From the NCBI GenBank assembly GCA_904063045.1, contig CAJFCJ010000019.1, positions 2,371,700 through 2,435,699 on the forward strand: a stretch of DNA of 64,000 nt, in the 5' to 3' direction. The DNA is from Dimorphilus gyrociliatus (taxonomy: Eukaryota; Annelida; Polychaeta; Dinophilidae). Within the stretch, counting starts at the first letter, position 1, and every line of letters begins with the position of its first letter. Position numbers and translations under genes: made by a program. Under the pieces are notes generated by a model that did no database searches, had not been told where the DNA came from, and worked only from the letters and a program-made list of their open reading frames with translations. Shown one piece after another: positions 37,542 to 47,587 of the stretch.

Positions 37542-38465
37542 CTACAACTCTTTTATAACGTCCTGAAGCTCATCCTTTGAAAACATTTGAAACATCTTTT
37601 CAGGGGTTACGACCGCCATCTAAGTTCAAATTTAAAAGATTTTAATATGGAAGTGGAAAATTTAATAAAAATGTACATACCTCAACGTTGGTTTCATTTA
37701 ATTTTTCTTCCATTACTTGCTTAAGGATGGTAAGAGCCTGTTTACAAGCTTCTTTCAAGGTCATTGATTTATGGTAGACGTCTTGCAACGCTTGTTGAGC
37801 GCCTTCCGAACCGGATCCAATCGCCTTTGCATCGTACTGAATGAACGTTCCCGATGGATCCATATGGAACAGTTGTGGTCCTTTTTCATCTACACCGGCA
37901 AACAATAGAGCTACCCCGAATGGTCGACTCTGAAAAGCAAACAATTATATCGTTGATCCATTTTTCTCTAAATGCCAGAGATAAATTGTTTCAGAGTTTG
38001 ACGACTCTTCAAAAAATGTCAGAAAACTCTGAAAAGAAAGTAGGATGTCAAATTTTGATAGCTTACCATTGCACCAGGATCCGCGTCATCATCTCCAAAA
38101 GCTAATGCCAGATTGCTAACTGCTTGAGTAACACTTTCTACACTCATTCTCTCATTGTAAGTAAACCAGTGGTTTTGAGCTTCCAATCTTGCTCTGTCTA
38201 TCATTGTTCTGGAGTCAGCGATAAGTCCACTCATTGCACAACCGATATGAGTGTCAACTTCCATAATCTTTTCAATGCTGTTAGCTTCTATGAGTGGAGA
38301 AGTTACTCTTTTTTCAACGGCTAAAACAACACCCTCGGCCGTTTGTATTCCTATAGCTGTTGAGCCCAATTTTATAGCTTCGATTGCATATTCCACTTGA
38401 AACAGACGACCTTCAGGAGAAAAAGTATTTACACCACGGTCGTATTCTGATCTGGTCAAAAACAT
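37542..38465 (-). CDS. PSMA5: 20S proteasome subunit alpha-5
   Basis: Structural alpha-ring subunit of the 20S proteasome. Exons 38067-38465, 37681-37929, 37542-37619; 241 residues, exactly the usual length. The N-terminus [20 protein letters not shown] is nearly invariant in the family; then [41 protein letters not shown] joined to [15 protein letters not shown], and [18 protein letters not shown]. The ATG lies five bases after an acceptor-like TTTTCAG on its strand, so a 5' UTR intron is likely. Start is 517 bp from the divergent VPS33B start. Confidence 0.96.
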
Positions 38466-38982
38466 TTCTGAAAATAAAAATTCTTTTATGAGTGATTTTT
38501 CAAAATAAAAAGAGTCAAAACAAGATAACATGTGAAGTTTAACAGTATTTACTCAAAAGAATTGACACGTGTTTCTAACTATTATAAATAGATATTTATT
38601 TTTTCTCTGAAGAAATAAGTAACTTAAAAAGTTGAGATACAGTTGGTATATACGTTCACTAAATGCAACATCACTGAGCGATAAACGATAAAATAATAAT
38701 TTCACAAAAAATTTCAAATGAATTAAGCAATTAAATTTGACAAAAATATGGTAAGAGTAAATGAAATCTTACTAGCAGCTAGATATCGAAATGTTTTATT
38801 GAAAAAGACTGTAGATTATGTTATTGAGCCAAGTATATACTCGATGAGAGCCGCTCTGTAAACGGAAACGGAAATTATTTTGAGGATGTGGTCGCCTGAT
38901 CCGTGGCTGGTTTGACATATTATCGCGACAATTTAGTCGGCTAGAAATTTTCTAAATAAAATTGTTCGAAAAAACTGCTGGT

Positions 38983-40737
38983 ATGAGTACTCTAGATATG
39001 CATGATCTTAAAAAATTGGCGAGGGAAGAACTCCAACTAAAGTTCAGTGATACTTATCCCAAAATTTTAGTTGTCGATAATGCTCTCCTTCGCCCGTTAG
39101 ATAAACTATTTGGTAATAGTTTTATTCGGGAAACTGCAAGATTGAAGAGGTTATATACCCTAGACTCCATGGAAGATAAGCTATTTGATGCACAGCACAT
39201 AACTTTTATGATTAGACCGACCTGCGACAAGGTTAAAAGAATTATTAATCACGTTCAAGGCCTTATTGCCAAAGGAAAGAATCACATTTATACACTTGTA
39301 TGTGTACCTAGAAGATTACACGTATGTATGACAATTTTGGAGGAGGAGGGACTACATGACGTCATAAAATTAGATGATTTTGCCATTGATTGCGTTCCAT
39401 TAGACACAGATTTGGTCTCCTTAGAGATTTCTGATTGCTTTTCATCATTATTTTTAGATAAAGATAAAAAATATCTATACGACGTCGCACATTCCTTGCA
39501 CACCTTGTATTGCTGCTTCGGAAAGTTTGTCAATTACTACACAGTTGGCGAAAATGCTCTTGCTGCCTATGAATTATTTGACAAGCTTCTAGTTTGTAAC
39601 GGTGATATATCGCATTCCCGAGAAGATGTATACCATGTACTTCTTGTAGATAGAAATGTCGATCTTATTTCGCCTTTATTATCTTCACAAGTTTATCCCG
39701 CACTAGCCGCCGATATCTTTGATATAAAATGCAGTCAAATTGAACTTTCGCAACAACAGGTTGTTAGCTTTGACAACACTGACCCATTTTATCAACAAAA
39801 ATTTAGAGATGCTTTATATCCAAAAGCACAAACAATACTTAAAGAATTATTAATTACCTTAAAAGATAAAAAGGATGAAAGTAAAACATTGAGAAACGTT
39901 GCGGATATGAAAAATTTCGTTTCAACGGAACTAAAAGGAGCGATGGATATGAAAAATTCGGTTGCCAAACATTTAAAAATATGCGAATTGATTAAATCAA
40001 AGAAATATGACCCTCTACAAAATAATATTGAATTTATTCAAACAATGGAGCAAAAGATGCTTTTGGGAATAGATTATAAAGAAACTGCAACGTTTGTTGA
40101 AGAATTTATCGTTCAACAATCCGATCCTAGTCATGCTTTACGCTTATTATCCTTATTAAATTTAACTCAAGATTGTATTCCTCGCTCTAAAATGGAAGAA
40201 TACTTTAAATATTTCTTACAAGCTTATGGTTTTCAATATTTAACTTGGTTGCACAATGCTAAAAAGGCATCATTCTTGGGAGATTCCGATCAAAGCTTTC
40301 AAACCAGACCTACTTTCAAGACTTTTTCCGGCAAAAAGTGTCCTCTTGTAAATAAAGCCGGCACTGCAGAGAGTAGTAATATTGAAGATAATTTCGCTCC
40401 AAATTACGTGTATGGCGGGTACTATACGCCTCTGGTAGCTCACTTAGTTGACAAACTAATACTGAATAGGCCTGAAACTAAACAGATATATGATGACTAC
40501 GGTAAAATGCTAAATGTTCCCGTAAAATTTTTTACTAAAGGGGAATCTGCTCGAGGTGGAAATCGAAAACCGATGTATACTAAAACGATACTCGTCTATT
40601 TCATTGGAGGCTGTACGAGAGCAGAGCTCTCAGCCCTAAGGACTTATGCAAGACCTTCTAAAAATTATAGACTCATTTTTGCAACAACCGAAATGCTTAA
40701 TAGCGTTTCATTAATAGATTCAGTAAAATGTACATAA
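38983..40737 (+). CDS. VPS33B: VPS33B, Sec1/Munc18-family protein, single exon
   Basis: SM protein of the CHEVI complex, with VIPAS39, acting in endosomal and lysosome-related traffic by binding SNAREs. 584 residues from ATG 38983 (human 617), with no intron. Supporting stretches: LKKLAREEL near the start, FMIRPTCDKVKRIINHVQGL, MTILEEEGL, VLLVDRNVDLISPLLSSQVY, MKNFVSTELKG, ATFVEEFIVQQSDPSHALRL, YVYGGYYTPLVAHLVDKL, and the C-terminal VYFIGGCTRAELSALR. The LEEEG, MKNFVS.ELKG and FIGGCT.AEISALR pattern separates VPS33B from VPS33A. Ends 104 bp from the 3' end of the opposite-strand CCDC78-like gene. Confidence 0.9.
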   Translation: MSTLDMHDLKKLAREELQLKFSDTYPKILVVDNALLRPLDKLFGNSFIRETARLKRLYTLDSMEDKLFDAQHITFMIRPTCDKVKRIINHVQGLIAKGKNHIYTLVCVPRRLHVCMTILEEEGLHDVIKLDDFAIDCVPLDTDLVSLEISDCFSSLFLDKDKKYLYDVAHSLHTLYCCFGKFVNYYTVGENALAAYELFDKLLVCNGDISHSREDVYHVLLVDRNVDLISPLLSSQVYPALAADIFDIKCSQIELSQQQVVSFDNTDPFYQQKFRDALYPKAQTILKELLITLKDKKDESKTLRNVADMKNFVSTELKGAMDMKNSVAKHLKICELIKSKKYDPLQNNIEFIQTMEQKMLLGIDYKETATFVEEFIVQQSDPSHALRLLSLLNLTQDCIPRSKMEEYFKYFLQAYGFQYLTWLHNAKKASFLGDSDQSFQTRPTFKTFSGKKCPLVNKAGTAESSNIEDNFAPNYVYGGYYTPLVAHLVDKLILNRPETKQIYDDYGKMLNVPVKFFTKGESARGGNRKPMYTKTILVYFIGGCTRAELSALRTYARPSKNYRLIFATTEMLNSVSLIDSVKCT

Positions 40738-40840
40738 ACTAACTACTCAATTATCATTAATATTCCAGTAACTTTTTACATAATGCTTGCTTCTTTACAT
40801 TTTTGTTGATTTATATTTGTTAATTATCGAATTGAATTAA

Positions 40841-43800
40841 TTATTTATTCTTTATCATTTTATCAATATAATTTCGAAGTTCGCTAACTTCCTCTTGTAA
40901 AATAGCTTTTTCTGTCATTAATTGCGCTCTTTCGTCTTCTAGTTCCCTTTGAGTGTTTATAGTAAACTCTTTCACCTCTCTACGAAGTTTGTCCATTTCC
41001 AATTTTCTATAATAAATAATAAAATGTGAAAATAATGATTCAAATAAGAAAAAAGAGTTCTAAATATACAAACTTTTCATTTTTATTCAAGTCTGTATTG
41101 ATCTAAAGTAGACAAAATATGATTGTTAAATAATTAATTATAGATAAGTAGGAAATTTGAATACTCACGTTATACTTTGAATTTTCTATAGTATTTTCCA
41201 AGTCATCAATTTGATTCTTTAGTCTGAAAATTTCCTCTTGCTGAGATGATAATAAATCTTTCTCGTCTAATTGGAAGACTTGTTCTTTCGATCCAATATC
41301 AAAGTCTTCGTGTTTTTCCAAAATGGATACTTGCAATTGCCTGTAAGCAACTAATAACTGCTCGTATTTTTTAACTAATCCTTTTTTAATATTCTTCTCT
41401 TTGACAACAGCTTCGCATAGTTGTTCTTCTCTGGTTTTGTACGATTTTTTCAACTCTTGCAGCATTTCATCAACTTTTTTTCTTAAATTATTTATTTTAT
41501 CGGAAGAGAATTCGTAATTTCTCTGATTGTCAGCGATTATAGCAATATCGTTGATATATTTCGTTAAAGTTGACCTAAATTCCGAAGTCTTGTCTTTTAC
41601 TTTATGTTGTAACCTATTATATTCTTTTTCAATCTCGTCTTTTTCACTTTTTACATATATAAGTTCACTTTCCAGTTTGGCTAGTCGAAGCTGTTTGTCA
41701 TGGTCGGATTGTCTATATCTTTTTAAATCAGTCTGTAATTGCGCTCTGTTAAAATATAAATTATTAATTATCATTAAAAGTTTGTTAATATTGCTATGTT
41801 CTTCTATATTACATTCTTAATTCTAAGGAGTCTCCAGATTTTTCAAAATCTGTCTTTAATTTATCCATTTTCTCCCTAAATTCATTTTCGCGGAGAAAGT
41901 ACTGAAATCAAAATTGCAATATTATAAAAAGAACCCCTTGATCAATAATTGTCAATTATTTTTACATTATCTTCTAATTCTTGTCTAATTCTTCTATTAG
42001 GGATTTTTGCTTCATCATCAGTAACTAGATGGCGCCATCGTTCACCTTCCTCCTCATCAACTCGTTGTCCAAGTTGTTGTTGTAGATTTGCCTTCTCCTT
42101 GACTAGTCTGAGCAACTCTACGCTTAAATCTATCACTTTTCTTTTCTAATTAAGATAATTGTTCTATTAAAAATGACAAATAGGCATTAATAGGGAACTT
42201 CACCTCATTTTCAGCGGTCATTCTCATTTCGGCATAGGAAGCTCGAAGATCAGTATACTCATCTGAAAGATCTTTGTAGACTTTTTGAAGTTCTAGCAAT
42301 CTTTCTTCGGCATATTTGGCTTTTTGCTCCTCTTTTTGTTTATCAGATAGCACCCCATTCAACTTCTCTTCCATGTTCAAAATTTTATTCTTCAAATGAT
42401 ATTGAACTTCTTCGTATTCTTCCCTTAATTGATGATTTTTTAATTTTAAATCGACTAACGTCTGTGAAATTTGTAGACGGTCTTTCTGAGTCAATAGAAG
42501 TTGTTCTGAAACGTCTGCTTTACTGTTAGCTAGTGTTCCAACGTGGGTTTTTAAAGAGGTATGCTGATGTTGGAGTTTTTCCACGTGATCCCTTAGCTCT
42601 ATCTTTTAGCAAAAAACAATAATTATTAAGGGCCCTCTTTTACACATATACAGTATATATGATATATTAATATTATACATTTTCTGATTGTAGAGCCAAT
42701 AATTCGCTTTGTATATCTTTAGAAAATGGTGCATTTGCGCCAAATCCTGCAATATTCTGAAGATAAATCAATCTAGCCCTGTATTGGGTGATTAATTGCT
42801 AAAGGGGAAAACGAGAAGAAAGATTTAGAATACATTATTATTTATAAAGAGAAAAGCAAGTCATACCAGAGCTAAATTATCATTAACTAATGGAAAATTT
42901 TTAACTTGACTAAATTGGGCGCACATTCTTAAAATTGGATCAACGACAGAACTTTCCTTTTTCGGTTTTAAGCAAACAAGAACTGTTGTTTTACTGTTTC
43001 CTCCAATTTCTTCTTTAAGCATGGTAGTAAGTTTTGAATGACTATAGAATGTAATATAATAGTATATAGCGAGATACCCTGAGGAGATATATTAATATAT
43101 CCCGTACTTACTTATAAGGAATTACTCTATCAGCATGTGGTTGATTAGCAAGACTTGCTACCAGTTGTGATAGAGTGATTATGGATTTTGATAAGTTTTC
43201 GCCTTCTCTTTTAATTAGAACTGTGTCGTCTCGTAGTCTTTCTGCTCCTTGAGTTACACAAATGGTAAATCTACTACTATGACTTTGATTCTGATCTCTT
43301 AGTTTAACGTTAAGATCAAGATATATAACTATATTAGAAAATTGTTCAGATGACCCATAGTCAGTTTCCATTGCCGATCTTTTATTAAGACCCCGCCTAA
43401 ATAAGCCACATCCTTCAAGAACATTTGGCACAGTTCCCACTGTTCCATTTTGTACGAATGTGCCCTTTTCAGCTGATTCTTCAAATTGGCAGAATTCAAC
43501 TTTGGGTGTTACAGCCAACAGATCTCTGACATTTTCATTAAAAATTTCATACATTTGCATTTTTAATCTTCCTGGTGGATGACGTCTTTCATCCCCGTAA
43601 TATTCTTCATCTATTAACAGGATGTCAATTTGTAAGCTTTCGATTTACTGTATATAAATGACTATTTATAAGGGCGATTTACCTTCTCCAATCTTACTGA
43701 ATATATGATACAATATCTGAGAGAAAATGCCAGACGAACTACTATTATTTCCAACAACAGTAAATGCTTTCCCAGAATTGGATTCACCAGTAACAATTAA

Positions 43801-44078
43801 ACAGCAGTTGAATCCGCTTGCCCACAAGTCGACCAGGGGACGAGTAGTAAGGGAGAAAATGTCAGAGTTCGTCGTAGAAGTGGGAAATATTTCATTTATA
43901 CTACAATGAATAAAGTATTGTACTGAAGATCAAATAATAGATTTTATATCAACCTATGATATGGCGCACCAGGTCGATTGACTAATTGCTCAATGCTGCT
44001 TTGGAAGCTCTCGGATATATGAACAGCTCTTTCCCCATGTACTGATGGTCTTACCCTACCATAAACTTCAATATTCAT
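40841..44078 (-). CDS. CCDC78-like protein: degenerate kinesin motor plus coiled coil
   Basis: Probable centriole/deuterosome-associated protein of the CCDC78 type. Exons: 43954-44078, 43683-43900, 43112-43610, 42867-43041, 42679-42798, 42204-42602, 41966-42145, 41813-41901, 41169-41745, 41074-41102, 40841-41006; 858 residues, all phases consistent. Residues about 1-340 fold as a kinesin motor: start MNIEVYGRVRPS, P-loop GESNSGKAFT, KMQMYEIFNENVRDLL, SHSSRFTICV, LSKSIITLSQLVASLA and EEIGGNSKTTVLVCLKP. Catalytic motifs are eroded: Ala replaces the P-loop Thr/Ser and no DLAGSE switch II is seen, so ATPase activity is doubtful. The rest is coiled coil (EQLLLTQKDRLQISQTLVDL, KRKVIDLSVELLRLV). The CCDC78 assignment is from recall of family pattern and is less certain than the kinesin call. 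Confidence 0.72.
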
Positions 44079-44921
44079 ATTTGAAATGATTCAATAATTA
44101 AACATTAATATTTCTTTAACCAGCTGTTTTCGATGAGCGATATAATGTTAGTACCTATAAACAATGTTGCCAAGGAAGACTAATTTCAATATTTAGCTGA
44201 TCTATTTATGGCGGGAAATTGTGCTAAACTAGCGACATCTAACCAGAAAATCATGTACCGTAGTGCTTATTCTATTTTTGACCCACACAGCAAATCGTAG
44301 CTGCAGCCATACTTATTTTCGGAAACGGAAGTTGCTCAAATTTGTGAAACCAGAATATTCAGTATTTCAACATTTCATAAACCAATTCAATAATTGATCA
44401 TATAAATAAGACTCATTTTTTGGATTTCTCACTAAGTAATTAAGTTCGTGACATCAACAATAACAAAAACTTCTATATAGTATAACCTGAATTTGTAAAA
44501 AAAAAAATAAGGTTTGTATGTGGCAGCTTTATTTTATGTTTTTTTCAGAAAATGTATATTCCTTAATAGAAATATTTGGTGTAATATGTTTTTTATAAAT
44601 CTGTTTGTCTATTTCTCTAAATCAAGGTAAAATATATGACAACATTAGGCATTGTGGGAGTCTTAAATGTCCTTGAATATATTAATATTTTATTAAAACT
44701 ACCCACATAAATGGTTTCAGGGCTATACTTCAGTAATTGTAATTTATATCATTAGTATGATGCTTATATTAATAATAAATATTTTTATTCAATTATGCTT
44801 GTACAAAACGAACTAGTAACCGGACACTGTAAATGTTTTAGAGTATTTTCTGTACTTTTTATATAAAATGTTAGCAAACAAAATAAATAAAACTGGAAAC
44901 ATTATTTTCCATAGATAGACA
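44079..44921. other. Divergent promoter region, CCDC78-like/CCDC124
   Basis: 843 bp between opposite starts. It holds an X-box-like site at 44166-44180. No other feature recognised; the open frame at 44813-45079 is the antisense shadow of CCDC124. Confidence 0.6.
44166..44180. promoter_or_regulatory. X-box-like RFX site upstream of CCDC78-like gene
   Basis: GTTGCC-AAG-GAAGAC fits the degenerate RFX pattern RYYNYY-N(1-3)-RRNRAC and lies about 88 bp upstream of the CCDC78-like ATG. A degenerate motif alone occurs often by chance, so this is suggestive only. Confidence 0.4.
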
Positions 44922-45685
44922 ATGCCTAAGAAATTCAAAGGAGAAAATACAAAAGCCGTGGTAGCGAGACAAAGGAAAGCCGATGCAAGACACGAAAGAG
45001 AGGAAAGAATTGCTAAACAGAAAGAAGATGAATACTGGAAAGACGATGATAAGCATATTGCTCGTAAACAACAGCGCAAAGTAATGCTTGATCTAATTTA
45101 AAATATCCAAATTAATACCGAAGTAACCTCGTTTCCAGGAAGAAAAGGAGAAGAAACGACAAGAACAATTAGAGCGCAAGTTAGAAAATCAAAAAGCTTT
45201 AGAAGATGAACTGAAGGCTTTACCGTCTAAGAAGAGTACAAAACCTGCTAAAGTGACCAGACATGAAATACAAGAAAGAAAAGAGACCGTCGATCATGGT
45301 ACTCTATCGTCATCGGCTAGAACTAGCATCTCTGAGGAACAGCCATTGGAAGAAAATTTGAATCATATGACGTTGGACGGAGAAGAGGCCAGAAACGTTG
45401 ATGAGGCCTTATCAATTCTAGGGTTTTATATTTTTCGACATAGGATTTATAATAATACTAATGCCCGTAAACATATGCAGGAAACAAGATCACTCTGACC
45501 GCCACCCGGAGCGACGTCTCAAAGCTACTTTTGCAGCATTCGAAGCTAAACATCTACCAAGACTTAAGGCAGAAAATCCACATTTACGACTTTCCCAACT
45601 AAAACAGATGCTGACAAAGGATTGGATGAAATCAGAAGAAAATCCTATGAACATGCATCCAACTACATACAACTATAAGCCTTGA
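44922..45685 (+). CDS. CCDC124: CCDC124, ribosome-associated protein
   Basis: Homologue of yeast Lso2, which binds idle ribosomes and protects them during dormancy; also reported at midbody/centrosome. Exons 44922-45080, 45139-45422, 45481-45685; 215 residues (human 223). N-terminus MPKKFKGENTKAVVARQRKA is the family signature, followed by EYWKDDDKHIARKQQRK and a basic coiled coil. The C-terminal domain reads DRHPERRLKATFAAFE, LPRLKAENPHLRLSQLKQML and SEENPMN. The 58-bp second intron uses a GTTTTA donor. Convergent with the forkhead gene, 201 bp away. Confidence 0.95.
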
Positions 45686-45886
45686 CTTCTTATATGAAAT
45701 CATGCTTTTATTTATAGATAAATCAACAAATATAAAACAAAAAGACGGACATTTTTAAGGATAAAGCAAAATAGTGTGCTATTTTGCAAAATAAATAAAT
45801 TAGGAATCTTAACAAAATATGAAAATCAACCCGAATAGAGAAGTTTTTTTGCATACTACTATGTTTTTAATAAAAAACTACAGGTA

Positions 45887-47133
45887 TTAAATCATTTTGT
45901 GCCCTTTTATTTGAAAACATGAACAGCTGATTGGACTTAATTCTTGTTTAATCGACAACTGTTTCATTATTACTTCTATTGCCCTTTGATGTTGGGCATA
46001 CAACTCGTCTCTAGGACCAGTAACACTTAACGATTGAACCAACGAACTATACGGCAGGGGAGTATTGGTCATTTGGACGGCTTCTTTGGGTTGATGTTTA
46101 CTTTGACCTGCTTTAAGTGTTTTACGTTTTCTAGGGAATCTATAAGGAGCGAACCGACCAACCTTGAAAGCATCAATACACACTGGATGTATTGTCCACC
46201 AATGTCCCTTTTTTTTCCCAGCTAAATTGGTTTTTACAAAACACCGATTTAGCGATAGATTATAGCGAACAGAATTTTTCCATCCTCTCGCATCTCTGCT
46301 ATACATAGTATACTTCTCTGCTATGTAATTGTAAATCTGTTGTAGAAACATCCTATTATCCTCTTTTGACAGTATTGCTTCCGCAATCAGCTTGACATAC
46401 CTAACGCTCGGGTTTTTAGGCGTTCTCATGTCATTAGATGAACTTAGAGGTATATTCATGGTTCTTGGAATAAAATAATCAGTCAAACGTGAACCAACGT
46501 CCAAAGAACATGATATATCTGGCCGAACACAATATTCATTTGGCGATTTGTTTGATATGAAGGGTGTTTCAACTTCCGAACAGGGAGAATCAGCTAAAAA
46601 ACTAGGTAGATCCCAATCAAAACAGTCCGATTCTACCAAATTATTATTGAAGTCATTCTTAAAATTCATTAGAGGCGATCCCAAATCAGAGAAAGTGAAA
46701 TCATTCGATAAATCATTTTGCTCATAAATAGGAGTTTTCAAGTTATTTAAGTTATCCAATTCATCTAGAAGTTGTGCAATATCATCATAGTTTTGAGATA
46801 AAGCTGGTGATGCTCCAGTTACATTATGAGAAAGGCTGTCAGACATGGAAGCTGAATCCCAATTAAGGTAATCCGGAAATGTCATAGTCGTTTGAATTTT
46901 TTTTGAACTTTTTACCTGTAATTTTCTTACTTTAATGAAGTAACTTAAGTTGATCTATATATTGTTTAAATGCCATTTTCAAGTTTTTTATATTGTCTAT
47001 AGAATATATGCGCAATATTTCCTGTTTACATTGTTATAAAGCAACGAACGAACTTTGACTTACCTAATAAAAAGCCGCTAGCCTCTGGAGCACCAACTAA
47101 TTTCAAGCACGTGGCTGTAGACATATTTGACAT
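45887..47133 (-). CDS. Divergent forkhead (FOX) transcription factor
   Basis: Forkhead DNA-binding protein, subfamily unassigned. The main exon is 45887-46929 with a strong ATG at 46885 (332 residues). A short upstream exon, 47064-47133, joins in phase through an acceptor after 46929 and would add 38 residues (MSNMSTATCLKLVGAPEASG...), giving 370; this extension is tentative. The N-terminal half is acidic and Asn-rich, activation-domain-like. The forkhead starts near PSVRYVKLIAEAILS, then FLQQIYNYIAEKY and recognition helix GWKNSVRYNLSLNRCF, where the near-invariant His is Tyr, then GHWWTIHP and a basic PYRFPRKRK. Near the C-terminus IKQE is a sumoylation-type motif. The usual KPPYSY start is missing. 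No intron within the forkhead domain. Confidence 0.8.
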
Positions 47134-47587
47134 TACTCAATTCTAGCAAAAAATAATTAAATAGGTCTTTTGAGTCAGTCACATTGTACAGTCAACTACT
47201 TTTTACTAACAAAAATATTTCATTATTTATAAACGGATATTTCGATGAGAAAAATGGTTGTTTATTTAATCTTGTCCTTAATCTATGCCATAAAGTCTCC
47301 TCATAACATCGAAAACATCAAAAACACTAAAACAACAAACAACAACAAAAAGATTTCAATTTTCCAATTTCTTTATCAATTCATTCCACATTGTATCATT
47401 ATAAGATAGAATAAATTCAGACATATCTGGAATATATGAAAGTATACAATATCAATTAGCTTTGGGTATTATATGAAATGCTGTAGATTATAGTGAAATA
47501 TCTCTTGTGATAGATATACAATCACAATTATAACAGAGAAGTAAATTTATAATTACTTTTTATTTAAAATACATTTTAAAGCTTAAG
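47134..47587. other. Intergenic between forkhead gene and GGCX
   Basis: 454 bp separating the forkhead 5' exon from the GGCX 3' end on the same strand. AT-rich; nothing recognised. Confidence 0.6.

Noticed and set aside
38962-38982. VPS33B beginning upstream of ATG 38983
   Set aside because: The upstream in-frame extension begins with TTG, not ATG, and adds non-conserved residues.
46886-47133. Splicing the forkhead 5' exon to the acceptor TTACAG just before 46915
   Set aside because: It shifts the frame and meets a stop soon after; the upstream acceptor after 46929 stays in frame.
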